21,215 nucleotides of DNA from Methanosarcinaceae archaeon UBA470 (GTDB lineage: Archaea > Halobacteriota > Methanosarcinia > Methanosarcinales > Methanosarcinaceae). A model generated the notes under the pieces. It was not told where the DNA came from, made no database searches, and was given only the letters and a program-made list of their open reading frames with translations. Positions 1 to 7,644 of the stretch are shown here, piece by piece. Every line of letters starts with the position of its first letter. The stretch's first letter is position 1. The DNA is taken from contig DAKU01000100.1 in NCBI GenBank assembly GCA_002508425.1, positions 1 through 21,215 on the forward strand, given 5' to 3'. The translations under genes were made by a program, and so were the position numbers.

Positions 1-658
1 CCATGAGAGGAAAGCCCGAATATATGGCCTTTGAGACCATAGTACCCGCAAGCCTGCCCGTAGTGACAAGCGCACACCTGGAAATATCTATGCCCTCAAG
101 CAATGCTTTCCCCACCGCTTTGTCCACAGAACAGGAGCGTCCTATATCCTCACAGAACACAAGAATCTTACCTGAGGTATCACATACCAGTGATGAGTGA
201 GCGCCACCGGTCTTTTTCCAGGCATTGCCCCATTCTTTCAGTTTCCCCACTGCATTGAATACGACCTGTGGACTGAAAAACACATCCTTAGGCAATAAAG
301 GACGGCTCTTGGGAGTAAAAAGTGTCGTACCACACCTCTCCACACGCCCGAGGTTAAACAGCTGAGAAGTATCGAGATCAATCTTACAATCAATCCTTTT
401 AGGAACTATATCAATAGAAAGTATATTCTGGAGATCATCTCTGCCGATGAAGCCTTCACATACCATGAATCCAACTGCAAGCTCCTCAAGTTCCCTAGGA
501 CTTGCATAAAAAGTAGTGAGGTGGACATCATTAATGAAAAGGTCAAATACCTCTTCAATAATAACATCCGCTTCTATTTTTTTTCTCTGGTCGCCGGAGA
601 TCTCGGTGCACGCTATAGTAGTATAGAGAGAAGAAGGAACAATACCTTCATCCCTCAT
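1..658 (-). CDS. fdhD: FdhD-like sulfurtransferase / molybdopterin enzyme maturation factor, partial (C-terminus off window)
   Basis: The 219 residues visible match the FdhD/NarQ family, which passes sulfur to the Mo/W-bis-MGD cofactor of formate dehydrogenases. Recognisable parts are the ELAVGFMVCEGFI segment (residues about 60-71), the TGGAHSS segment (150-156), an EDIGR motif (170-174) and TTGRLAGTMVSKA near the cut end. Two hallmark motifs are altered. The usual CGxC sulfur-transfer motif reads CGTT, with a single Cys at 109, and the usual EDxGRHxAxDK reads EDIGRSCSVDK. The start at 658 follows a strong AAGGAGG (664-670). An in-frame ATG at 706 overlaps the fwdB stop as ATGA and would add 16 residues. 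Position at the end of the fwd operon suggests it services formylmethanofuran dehydrogenase rather than formate dehydrogenase; that role is inference. Family assignment is firm, function less so. Confidence 0.85.
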   Translation of the reverse strand, partial: MRDEGIVPSSLYTTIACTEISGDQRKKIEADVIIEEVFDLFINDVHLTTFYASPRELEELAVGFMVCEGFIGRDDLQNILSIDIVPKRIDCKIDLDTSQLFNLGRVERCGTTLFTPKSRPLLPKDVFFSPQVVFNAVGKLKEWGNAWKKTGGAHSSLVCDTSGKILVFCEDIGRSCSVDKAVGKALLEGIDISRCALVTTGRLAGTMVSKAIYSGFPLM

Positions 659-702
659 GGATTCCTCCTTAACAGAAGAACTATTTGCGTGCTGGTTCTC
701 TC

Positions 703-2010
703 TCATGCTTCCTTGAGTTTCTTAACTCTGTCGAAAAGCTGTTTCAGGGTGTCTTCATTGCTCTTTGTGTAAGGGAATGGAGATTCCGTGAAAGGCTGGA
801 AGTAGACTGGAACATCGTCTAGCCTGTAGAAGGTACCATCACATTCCATAGCATCGATAACACCTGGCAACACTACTTCAGAAACAGTGACAGTTGGGCA
901 GGGTGCAATGTCAATACATATCGTCGGTATCTGTGCCATATATTCTGCAGTTTCTGCAGGAATGTGATCCACAAGGTCAGCACTCATCACCAGTGTAGCA
1001 TCCGTGTCCTTTTCGCGCAGCAGGTCCACGCAGGTGTACTCGCCGGGATTGTATCTCGGGTAGCCTCTTGAGAAATCCAAACCAAAAGGATAGCCATAGA
1101 GATAAGATGCAAGCTGGTTGAAACCCGCTACGTTGCAGTGCCCTCTCAGTGCCCCTAGGACACACTTGGTATAATTGTTCATTTCCTTTACGAGGTTCAG
1201 TGCAATCTCGATGTTCCTGTGCTTTCCGTACGATGAAGATACACCAAGACCTACATAGATGGACACGAAATTTGACTCCTTCATCATTGTGACAACCTGT
1301 TCCATGACTTCAATAGGAATACCGGTTATCTCTTCAGCTGAAGGATGAGGCTTCTTACCATTGACGATAGTAAACAATGCACTCAGCAGCTCATAGTCAG
1401 TATTAGGATTAAGCTGCACATGCAAATCAGATGCCTCGGTTGTTGGAGTCTTTCTGGGGTCTACCGTAACGACAGTACGGTCGAACCTGCCCTTCTTAGT
1501 CCAGTAACCTCTTGGAAAAACACCATATCTGGACATGTGCCTGGGCATGGATTCCAAAGGATTTGTTCCCCAATAGATGATCATATCAGCCCTATTCTTT
1601 GACTGTCCTGCTGTAGCTCCTGACCTGCCTGCTTCCTGTATACCCATTGCTGTAGGTCCATGACAGATAGTGGCATTAGAGTCAACTGCCGCACCAAGAT
1701 ATTCTCCCATGTGCAAACCAACCTCTTGAGCCTCGATGGATGTTTCACTACCCATAAAGAAAAAGGGCCTTCTGGATTTTACCAGGATCTGAGCAGCCCT
1801 ATCCAGAGCTTCATCCCATGTTGCAGGCCTCAGCTTGCCATTCTCTCTTACCAGGGGTTCTCTTATCCTATGATGGCTCACAACTTCCTGGAATTTGGCA
1901 TTACCCATCTTACAGGCGTTCTGGACATCAATAGTATCACCCTTAAAATCCACAACGATATCATCACATGATGCACCGCATACCGGACATATAATATTCC
2001 TTGCAACCAT
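703..2010 (-). CDS. fwdB: Formylmethanofuran dehydrogenase subunit B (catalytic Mo/W-pterin subunit)
   Basis: This 435-aa protein is the formate-dehydrogenase-like catalytic subunit, which reduces CO2 to formate at a Mo or W bis-pterin site before formate passes to FwdA. The N-terminus carries the [4Fe-4S] ligands C8, C11, C15 and C33 (CPVCGASC, then NAC). The putative metal-ligating Cys is C116 in ATICHGPTAMG, where some homologues have selenocysteine. Length fits the family. I chose the start at 2010 (MVARNIICPVCG) because AGGTGA lies just upstream, inside the end of fwdD; a longer reading from 2067 would only add sequence overlapping fwdD. The gene order F-A-C-D-B resembles the molybdenum fmdEFACDB operon described in Methanosarcina barkeri, so fmdB is an equally good name. 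The metal cannot be told from sequence. Confidence 0.95.
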   Translation of the reverse strand: MVARNIICPVCGASCDDIVVDFKGDTIDVQNACKMGNAKFQEVVSHHRIREPLVRENGKLRPATWDEALDRAAQILVKSRRPFFFMGSETSIEAQEVGLHMGEYLGAAVDSNATICHGPTAMGIQEAGRSGATAGQSKNRADMIIYWGTNPLESMPRHMSRYGVFPRGYWTKKGRFDRTVVTVDPRKTPTTEASDLHVQLNPNTDYELLSALFTIVNGKKPHPSAEEITGIPIEVMEQVVTMMKESNFVSIYVGLGVSSSYGKHRNIEIALNLVKEMNNYTKCVLGALRGHCNVAGFNQLASYLYGYPFGLDFSRGYPRYNPGEYTCVDLLREKDTDATLVMSADLVDHIPAETAEYMAQIPTICIDIAPCPTVTVSEVVLPGVIDAMECDGTFYRLDDVPVYFQPFTESPFPYTKSNEDTLKQLFDRVKKLKEA

Positions 2011-2011
2011 T

Positions 2012-2410
2012 TTATTCACCTCCCATGTACAACTTGAGAACAACATCTTCCGCACTAAGCACTTCACCTTCAGAAGGCTCTATGGTCACAAGACTCCCTT
2101 TGTACAAAGGTGAACCCGTGGAGAAGGTAGATGGCTCAACTACCACATTGCACCATATGGCCCTTGGCATGAAAACTTGGCCGCACCTCATGTCGTTGGT
2201 ACATTTGGTGTATACTACAACTGAACGCTGCCCATCCCTTCTTATAACCTTTACCTTCTCAGGGAATCCCAATGCTGCATAATCCATTTCATTAAGCCAG
2301 CAGACAGCACATTCCTTTATGTATGCGTCAGTATATTTGCTACCGCCTTTGGCAAGCCTTCCTTCATCGATGGTACTTCCACTATTAAGCAATGCTTCAA
2401 TGCACACCAT
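2012..2410 (-). CDS. fwdD: Formylmethanofuran dehydrogenase subunit D
   Basis: This 132-aa subunit corresponds to the C-terminal molybdopterin-dinucleotide-binding domain of larger DMSO-reductase family enzymes, encoded separately here. Together with FwdB it completes the pterin-binding catalytic unit. Family features are the N-terminal ALLNSGSTIDEGRLAKGG segment and the FMPRAIWCNVVV...TFSTGSPLYKGS segment (about residues 80-105). The start at 2410 (MVCIEALL) has a GGAGG about 8 bases upstream; the reading frame stays open further upstream, but that would overlap fwdC. One base separates its stop codon from the fwdB start, so translation is probably coupled. fmdD is the alternative name. Confidence 0.93.
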   Translation of the reverse strand: MVCIEALLNSGSTIDEGRLAKGGSKYTDAYIKECAVCWLNEMDYAALGFPEKVKVIRRDGQRSVVVYTKCTNDMRCGQVFMPRAIWCNVVVEPSTFSTGSPLYKGSLVTIEPSEGEVLSAEDVVLKLYMGGE

Positions 2411-2411
2411 T

Positions 2412-3221
2412 TTACAGACCTCCGTTGAACTCACTTGATACATACATTGTGCCTTTTACTTTCTGGGGCATTGCATAGTCGCCTGCAAACTTCTTGTACT
2501 CACCTGGACATTCGATGTCGCCGAACTTGAGATCTTTTTCTACGACCTGGTATTGGAATCCCGGAGTGAACCTGGAAATGTGGCCTCCCACAACAATTAT
2601 ACCATTGGTCATCTCAGCACCCACGGTCCTGAAGGCATTTCCCTTTACAACGATGAGACCACCATTTGCACGGATACCGCAGAAATTGTCAACGTTACCG
2701 TTGATGATGATTTCTCCACCGCTAATCCCGCCGCCGATCTGGTTCATTGCATTACCATCAATGACAATACGACCACCGGTCATGCCATGCCAGCTGCCAC
2801 GATATGCACATCCTACGTGATCCTTGGTGTTACCTTTGATATGAAGCAGACCGCCTTTCATTTCCATACCTGCCCAGGACTCTGCATCACCCTCAACAAC
2901 AATCTCACCTCCGGCCATCTCTGAACCAACGTGCATTCCTGCATCGCCTTTTATGATTACCTTTCCAGCGGTCATCTGCTGTCCGATCCTCTTAACTCTT
3001 GGAACATCACCATCGACAATGATAGTAGTTTCCTGTGCAGAGCTTCCTCCGTTGCCCTGTACGTCAAAGAAATTGGAAAGAGGAAATTCCCTTGGACCCT
3101 GCCATACAATCAGTGCACCTATCTCTTTTGCACTCTTGCCGGCAAAATTGTCAGGATTTATGACCTCTGCTTCCACCATTATATCAATCTCATTTTTTGG
3201 TCTAAGTGTAACTTCTGCCAT
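2412..3221 (-). CDS. fwdC: Formylmethanofuran dehydrogenase subunit C
   Basis: This 269-aa protein is the beta-helical structural subunit, homologous to the C-terminal GXGXG domain of glutamate synthase. In the known complex it bridges the FwdA and FwdB/D parts. From about residue 85 to 225 it shows repeated G-G-x-I/L-x-V/I-x-G-x units (for example GGEIVVEGDAESWAGMEMKG and GGEIIINGNVDNFCGIRANG), which form the coils of a right-handed helix. The start at 3221 is preceded by AGGTGA. The gene lies 4 bases from the fwdA stop and 1 base from the fwdD start. Length is normal for the family. fmdC is the alternative name. Confidence 0.95.
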   Translation of the reverse strand: MAEVTLRPKNEIDIMVEAEVINPDNFAGKSAKEIGALIVWQGPREFPLSNFFDVQGNGGSSAQETTIIVDGDVPRVKRIGQQMTAGKVIIKGDAGMHVGSEMAGGEIVVEGDAESWAGMEMKGGLLHIKGNTKDHVGCAYRGSWHGMTGGRIVIDGNAMNQIGGGISGGEIIINGNVDNFCGIRANGGLIVVKGNAFRTVGAEMTNGIIVVGGHISRFTPGFQYQVVEKDLKFGDIECPGEYKKFAGDYAMPQKVKGTMYVSSEFNGGL

Positions 3222-3225
3222 TGAC

Positions 3226-4980
3226 TCACCTCAACGGATTCACGGTCATTGGAGTTGGATTTGCAAGGTACCTTTCAGGCGTCGGGTAGTTAGAGAAGCC
3301 TAAGGTGTAGTACTTGAACCACTCCTTTACATCTTCAAGCATGTGTTTTTCATCAGCATCTGGGACATTGATGTCGGCGTAATATGTCCTCTTCTCAGGT
3401 ATTGCCACGATCTCACCCTGACGGGCAACGACCTCTCCATCCTTAATGGTGTATTCTGAGTTCTGCAAGTTCCTGATCAAGGTCTCATAGTCATTCACAT
3501 CGAGCTTTGTCGGATCAATGTTGTAAATGCACACATCACCATCAGCTCCCACACCAAGAGTTCCTTTCCTGTATGCCATACCAATGGTCCTTGCAGGGTT
3601 GGCACGGGTGAGGATCGCAAGATCGTAAAGGGACATTTCCCTCTCCTCGCCGCCAATACCGCTCCTGTCCTGAGCCCATTTATGACATTCTTTCATGGTA
3701 TCCTGCCTGGACTTAGCAGACATAAGCCATGCCATAACCAGCGGATACTTTATGAAAGGACCACCATTAGGGCTATCAGTAGTCATAATGGACTTCCAGG
3801 GATCCTTTACGTACAATAGTACTTCCAGACCCATTGCCCACTGCACACTGTGTACCGCGTTGGTCTTAAGATATGTGAATGGGAGTATACCTGAACCGCA
3901 TTCGCACTCAACATCTGTGTTGGACCACTTGTTACCAGTCAGTACACTTAGGTCATGGATGGAAGGCCCATCGCCGGTCATGCAAGTTGCTTCACCGAAT
4001 GGTACACAGCCACTGTCCATGACAACATGATCTACACTGTTAACATAGTCAGTTATACCCTTCACACCGGATTCGAAATCTCTCCATGAAGTTCCACCGA
4101 ATGCATTAAACTGGCAGTGCGTTAGATAAACGGACTCATGCCTCTTTGCATTCATCTTTGTTTCTGCCCATTCCACATCCACATTGGGTTTAGCCTTCAC
4201 ATTACTTGGTATTTTAAGAGATTCCTTTGTGGTTTCCCAGCAGCCCGGATGGCCTAGATTGTTGGCGTGCAGATGCAGCGGCATTGCGAAACCAAGATAC
4301 TCATTGATTTCTGTAAGGTTCTTGATGATTTCCGTTGGCGTGACCTCAAAGTGGATGTTAGCCTGGTCCAGAGAGTGAACATTTTCTCCCCAACCCCAGT
4401 TCTCTACACCAGCTGGGTTCACACATTTTATACCGTATGTCTTGTGGGTCTTCATCATCCAGGCTACATATGCTGCTGCCTTTTCGAAGTCTCCTTCCTT
4501 CATATATCTCATAAGGAACCAGTTGTTCCCCAATACAAGGTACCCACCCATATCCAACATGGGTGTTGAGCGCATCTCTTCATGAGTATGGCGAGCTTCC
4601 ATAGGTGGCACAGCTGCTTCGAACACAGTAGTGTACCCCATCTTGGAATACTCATATCCCCCAAGATAAACAGTAGGAACAGTGTAACCGGATCCAGAAT
4701 GCGTGATTGGAGTTTTCTTCATGTAACTCTTGTAGTGATCTTCTGGCCTCATCATTCTACCAGCATTGACCTTCGCACCGGCAACATGTGAGTGAGAATC
4801 TACACCACCAGCCATGATAGTCATACCGCTTGCATCTATGACCTTTGCATTATCCATCTCGGTGGCAGAAAGCTCCCTTACAACCTTTCCATCTCTGATG
4901 AAAACATCCATCCTCTCTCCTTTAACTTCATTTAGAGGATCGAACACATAACCATTTTTAATTGCAATAGTTCCAGCCAT
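3226..4980 (-). CDS. fwdA: Formylmethanofuran dehydrogenase subunit A (binuclear-metal amidohydrolase)
   Basis: This 584-aa amidohydrolase-superfamily protein condenses formate, delivered by tunnel from FwdB, with methanofuran to give formylmethanofuran. Metal-site candidates by family pattern are H63 and H65 (DSHSH), K185 (GIKCVNPAG, the probable carboxylated lysine), H236/H238 (HLHANNLGH), H288 (LTHCQF) and D402 (TTDSPNGGPF). I chose the start at 4980 (MAGTIAIKNGYVFDP) because GGGAG lies upstream and the family begins this way; the frame stays open to 5055 but that stretch overlaps fwdF. Two bases separate it from the fwdF stop and four from fwdC, consistent with one transcript. fmdA is the alternative name. 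Confidence 0.96.
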   Translation of the reverse strand: MAGTIAIKNGYVFDPLNEVKGERMDVFIRDGKVVRELSATEMDNAKVIDASGMTIMAGGVDSHSHVAGAKVNAGRMMRPEDHYKSYMKKTPITHSGSGYTVPTVYLGGYEYSKMGYTTVFEAAVPPMEARHTHEEMRSTPMLDMGGYLVLGNNWFLMRYMKEGDFEKAAAYVAWMMKTHKTYGIKCVNPAGVENWGWGENVHSLDQANIHFEVTPTEIIKNLTEINEYLGFAMPLHLHANNLGHPGCWETTKESLKIPSNVKAKPNVDVEWAETKMNAKRHESVYLTHCQFNAFGGTSWRDFESGVKGITDYVNSVDHVVMDSGCVPFGEATCMTGDGPSIHDLSVLTGNKWSNTDVECECGSGILPFTYLKTNAVHSVQWAMGLEVLLYVKDPWKSIMTTDSPNGGPFIKYPLVMAWLMSAKSRQDTMKECHKWAQDRSGIGGEEREMSLYDLAILTRANPARTIGMAYRKGTLGVGADGDVCIYNIDPTKLDVNDYETLIRNLQNSEYTIKDGEVVARQGEIVAIPEKRTYYADINVPDADEKHMLEDVKEWFKYYTLGFSNYPTPERYLANPTPMTVNPLR

Positions 4981-4982
4981 AT

Positions 4983-6005
4983 CTAACACTCCCTTCTCTC
5001 GAACCAAATGGCATTCACAGGACAGATCATGATACAAGCACCATCTGAGCCACATACGTCCTGGTTAACCACCTTGACGGTACCGTTCCTCACCTCAAGA
5101 ATCTTCTTGCTCTCTACTTCATTAAGATATCCTGCAGCAAGGTTCTTGTTGGCCTGAGCATTCACTGGGCACATAATAACACAGTTGCCACAACCAAGAC
5201 AAGCATCCTCATCTGTCATCAGCACAGAAGTAAGCGTGGGCCTAGGTGCCTTGACATTGAGCAACTTTTTCTCGAGGATAGTTTTCTTATCCACTTCGGG
5301 AACAATCTGGGTCTTAGTTACAGTAATAGCATTTACTGGGCAAGCCATATCACATGCCCCACAGTAGATACATGCATCAGCACGCTGAGCTACCTTATCC
5401 ACTCTCTCCCCGGCTTCCCACTCCGGATTGAAAAGAGCATTGCATGGGCATGTATCAACACATGAGCGACAAGCTGTACAGGTTTCCTCATTTCTTACCC
5501 ATGTTCCAGCAAACGGCTTCTGCACAGTGATAGCATTTACGGGACATACTGAAGCACACCAGCCACAGTGCACACAACAATCGTTATTGATCTTGGTCTC
5601 ACCATCGACTTTCGCACTGCCGTCTGATGCCAGCCACTGCCTTACCTCAATGCACCCCTGCGGGCATATCTGTTCGCACAATCCACAATGTACACAACTT
5701 TCACTCACAGTTGTTGGTTTCAGGGAAAAGCTTACGTAGGTGTTGTCATTGATAGATTTCCCACCTTGCCTCATATCCAATGCGCCGGTGGGACAGGTTT
5801 TGGCACATATGCCACACATGATACAACCTGATGGATCGTTTTCCAGATAGTCCTTGTCTATAAGACCTCTGGCAACAGCCCCCACGGAACCGATAGTAAT
5901 GATTCCTTTAGGACATGCCATGACGCAGGTTCCACAGCCTATGCACTTCTGCGGAAGGTACATAAGTTGCTTGTCGTCCTTTGTTCCAAACACTACTTCA
6001 TTCAT
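4983..6005 (-). CDS. fwdF: Formylmethanofuran dehydrogenase polyferredoxin subunit F
   Basis: This 340-aa polyferredoxin carries electrons between ferredoxin or heterodisulfide-reductase partners and the FwdB active site. Seven complete CxxCxxCxxxCP motifs are visible, starting with CIGCGTC and ending with CLGCGNC. An eighth, C-terminal motif reads CGSDGACIMICP, with Asp (codon 5043-5045) in place of the second Cys. Motifs pair as in tandem 2[4Fe-4S] ferredoxin modules. I chose the start at 6005 (MNEVVFGTKDD) because GGAG (6014-6017) sits 8 bases upstream. The frame is open up to 6188, but the extra 61 codons do not resemble a ferredoxin or any signal peptide. The stop is TAG. It is the first gene of the operon; no fmdE/fwdE, G or H gene lies in the window. 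fmdF is the alternative name. Confidence 0.93.
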   Translation of the reverse strand: MNEVVFGTKDDKQLMYLPQKCIGCGTCVMACPKGIITIGSVGAVARGLIDKDYLENDPSGCIMCGICAKTCPTGALDMRQGGKSINDNTYVSFSLKPTTVSESCVHCGLCEQICPQGCIEVRQWLASDGSAKVDGETKINNDCCVHCGWCASVCPVNAITVQKPFAGTWVRNEETCTACRSCVDTCPCNALFNPEWEAGERVDKVAQRADACIYCGACDMACPVNAITVTKTQIVPEVDKKTILEKKLLNVKAPRPTLTSVLMTDEDACLGCGNCVIMCPVNAQANKNLAAGYLNEVESKKILEVRNGTVKVVNQDVCGSDGACIMICPVNAIWFERREC

Positions 6006-6140
6006 CTGATCTACTCCGTAATCCTGCCTATAGTATGCATTGATAATAGTAAACCCAATGCAATAAGAATCGCCTCCTCTGAAGGCATCATTCCAAACAT
6101 TCATGTTCTGAAACCGACAAGCCATTACAATTTTTGGAAC

Positions 6141-6155
6141 CAGGCAATGTGCCTG
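6141..6155 (-). other. Perfect 6-bp hairpin in the presumed fwdF leader
   Basis: CAGGCA-ATG-TGCCTG is a perfect inverted repeat with a three-base loop. It lies about 135 bases upstream of the fwdF start and, if the TATA box at 6309-6318 is used, inside the leader RNA. It may be a leader structure or a protein-binding palindrome. No run of T follows it on the minus strand, so it is not a typical terminator. Confidence 0.35.
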
Positions 6156-6308
6156 AAAGTCTCTGGCTGGTAACAGCACAGAATGCATACGATCTATCTA
6201 AGAACGCACGCTTTAACTGTTGATGCCAATAGTAGAATATGAGATTGCTTCATTCTGAGCACATTTTTCTTCTACCAGAGGATTGTTACTATAAGTTACA
6301 TGTATGTG

Positions 6309-6318
6309 TTATAAAATT
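6309..6318 (-). promoter_or_regulatory. Candidate TATA box for the fwd operon
   Basis: On the minus strand this reads AATTTTATAA, a good archaeal TATA match in the divergent region. Transcription would start about 25 bases downstream, near 6285, leaving a leader of about 280 bases before fwdF. A closer, weaker TATA-like stretch cannot be excluded. Judged by eye only. Confidence 0.35.
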
Positions 6319-6390
6319 ATTGTTCTACACACACGGGCGGCATGAATTAACACGATTGAAGGTTACAAATCAATGTATTTTTGACCATAG

Positions 6391-6400
6391 TTTAAATATC
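6391..6400 (+). promoter_or_regulatory. Candidate TATA box for aroK-aroQ-purE
   Basis: TTTAAATATC is a good archaeal TATA-like element about 70 bases upstream of the aroK start. The expected transcription start would be near 6420, giving a leader of about 45 bases. Confidence 0.45.
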
Positions 6401-6466
6401 ATAATGAATACTTAGTTCCAAAAATAAGACATTGCAGGAAAAAACTGGTTCAAAGGAAAGGATTCA

Positions 6467-7348
6467 ATGAGTTATACGGGACATGCATATGCCCTGGGTG
6501 CGGGCACAGTAGTAAATGCGATAGCTACCTGGAAAGGTTCGGCTTTTGCAGTGGACCTGAAAACATTTGCCGATATAGAACTTTATGATGGCAAAGGAGA
6601 CATCGCAGGTACAATCGAGGGCATACCTGATGCTGATACACGGCTGATAAAGAGAACTGTAGAACTGGTACTACAATATTTCAATGTAGACATGCATGGT
6701 TCTGTTAAGACTAAAAGTGAAATTCCTCTTGCCAGTGGTTTAAAGAGCAGCAGTGCGGCAGCTAATGCCACAGTCCTTGCCACGTTGGATGCCTTAGGTG
6801 AAGAAATGGACCCACTTAATGCAGTAAAAATTGGAGTACAAGCTGCTTTGGATGTAGGTGTTAGCATAACCGGTGCCTTTGACGATGCATGTGCGTCCTT
6901 TTTTGGTGGGATAGTGGTTACAGATAATAAATTAAAAGAACTGGAACACAGAGAAGAAATAGAAAAAGACGTACTTATATTTGCACCTGACAAAAAGTCT
7001 TTTAGTGCGACAACCAACGTAGCAAGGTCACGATCAATTGCACCGTGGGTAGATATGGCATACAAGCTGGCCTTAGAGGGAAACTATGAAGAGGCAATGA
7101 CCCTTAATGGATTCCTCTATTGTGGTGCTCTGGGTTTTGAGACAGAACCAATGATGTTGGCCCTGGAGGCAGGAGTAAAAGGAGTTACGCTTTCGGGCAC
7201 AGGACCTTCTTATGTGGCACTTGTGGATACTGCTTCCGGGTCAAAACTAAAAGAAAGCTGGTCTCAGCTTGGGATAAGCGGAAGCCTGATAAGCACTAAG
7301 ATATATAATAAAAAAGCAAAAAAACTCGCCGGCTGTGATCACAAATGA
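6467..7348 (+). CDS. aroK: Archaeal (GHMP-type) shikimate kinase
   Basis: This 293-aa GHMP-superfamily kinase phosphorylates shikimate in the archaeal aromatic amino acid pathway; it is not homologous to bacterial AroK. The glycine/serine-rich ATP loop is PLASGLKSSSAAANATVLAT (about residues 86-105). The C-terminal GHMP motif is LSGTGPSYVAL (about 243-253). The N-terminal GHAYALGAGTVVNAIATWKG is typical of archaeal shikimate kinases. The ATG at 6467 follows an AAAGGA-like site. The stop overlaps the chorismate mutase start as ATGA, and the chorismate pathway neighbour supports shikimate rather than homoserine or mevalonate as substrate. Confidence 0.93.
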   Translation: MSYTGHAYALGAGTVVNAIATWKGSAFAVDLKTFADIELYDGKGDIAGTIEGIPDADTRLIKRTVELVLQYFNVDMHGSVKTKSEIPLASGLKSSSAAANATVLATLDALGEEMDPLNAVKIGVQAALDVGVSITGAFDDACASFFGGIVVTDNKLKELEHREEIEKDVLIFAPDKKSFSATTNVARSRSIAPWVDMAYKLALEGNYEEAMTLNGFLYCGALGFETEPMMLALEAGVKGVTLSGTGPSYVALVDTASGSKLKESWSQLGISGSLISTKIYNKKAKKLAGCDHK

Positions 7349-7632
7349 GTTCCATAGAAGAAGTACGTGCTGAGATCCAACAGATAGACAGGGATATTGT
7401 TGGCCTCATTAAGAAACGCACAGAACTTGCAGAAAAAGTACTTGAGTCGAAGATACAGACAGGTCTGGCGATCAACGACGAGACCCAGAATAAGGTAGTC
7501 CTTGAAAGAGCAGTGGATAATGCCATAGAATTTAATCTCGATACAAATCCTGTGAAATCGATATTTAAAATACTCATTGAAATGAGCATAGAAAGACAGC
7601 AGGAACTTAGCGGAAAGGGCAAGTTTCCCTGA
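7345..7632 (+). CDS. aroQ: Chorismate mutase (AroQ type)
   Basis: This 95-aa all-helical protein has the size and pattern of a monofunctional AroQ chorismate mutase, converting chorismate to prephenate for Phe and Tyr. Typical segments are the N-terminal VRAEIQQIDRDIVGLIKKRT helix with the active-site Arg, the LAEKV motif, and the DETQNKVVLERA helix. It overlaps aroK by 4 bases (ATGA), indicating translational coupling, and is 12 bases from purE. No prephenate dehydratase or dehydrogenase domain is attached. Confidence 0.92.
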   Translation: MSSIEEVRAEIQQIDRDIVGLIKKRTELAEKVLESKIQTGLAINDETQNKVVLERAVDNAIEFNLDTNPVKSIFKILIEMSIERQQELSGKGKFP

Positions 7633-7644
7633 GGAAGTATAATA

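Larger units (their letters stand above)
6006..6466. promoter_or_regulatory. Divergent intergenic region between fwdF and aroK
   Basis: These 461 bases lie between two divergently transcribed operons and hold no convincing gene. They contain candidate TATA boxes for both directions (annotated separately) and a long apparent 5' leader for fwdF, including a perfect short hairpin. The open frame continuing upstream of fwdF to 6188 lacks a good Shine-Dalgarno site and family similarity, so I treat it as leader. Confidence 0.6.

Noticed and set aside
2494..2924. Long plus-strand open frames opposite fwdC
   Set aside because: They are antisense to a strongly conserved gene and their peptides have no recognisable features or ribosome sites.
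2600..3050. Repeated DNA in fwdC
   Set aside because: The regularity is the protein-level GXGXG beta-helix repeat of the family, not a DNA repeat or CRISPR.
4935..4985. Pyrrolysine read-through of the fwdF TAG stop
   Set aside because: Read-through would add only about 17 residues overlapping the fwdA start in another frame, with no conserved character; TAG here is best read as stop.
6006..6188. N-terminal extension of fwdF by 61 codons to an ATG at 6188
   Set aside because: No ribosome site precedes it, the peptide lacks family resemblance, and the internal ATG at 6005 has GGAG at 8 bases.
6583..7065. 160-codon minus-strand frame opposite aroK
   Set aside because: It lies wholly within a well-recognised GHMP kinase gene and is a complementary-strand artefact of its codon pattern.
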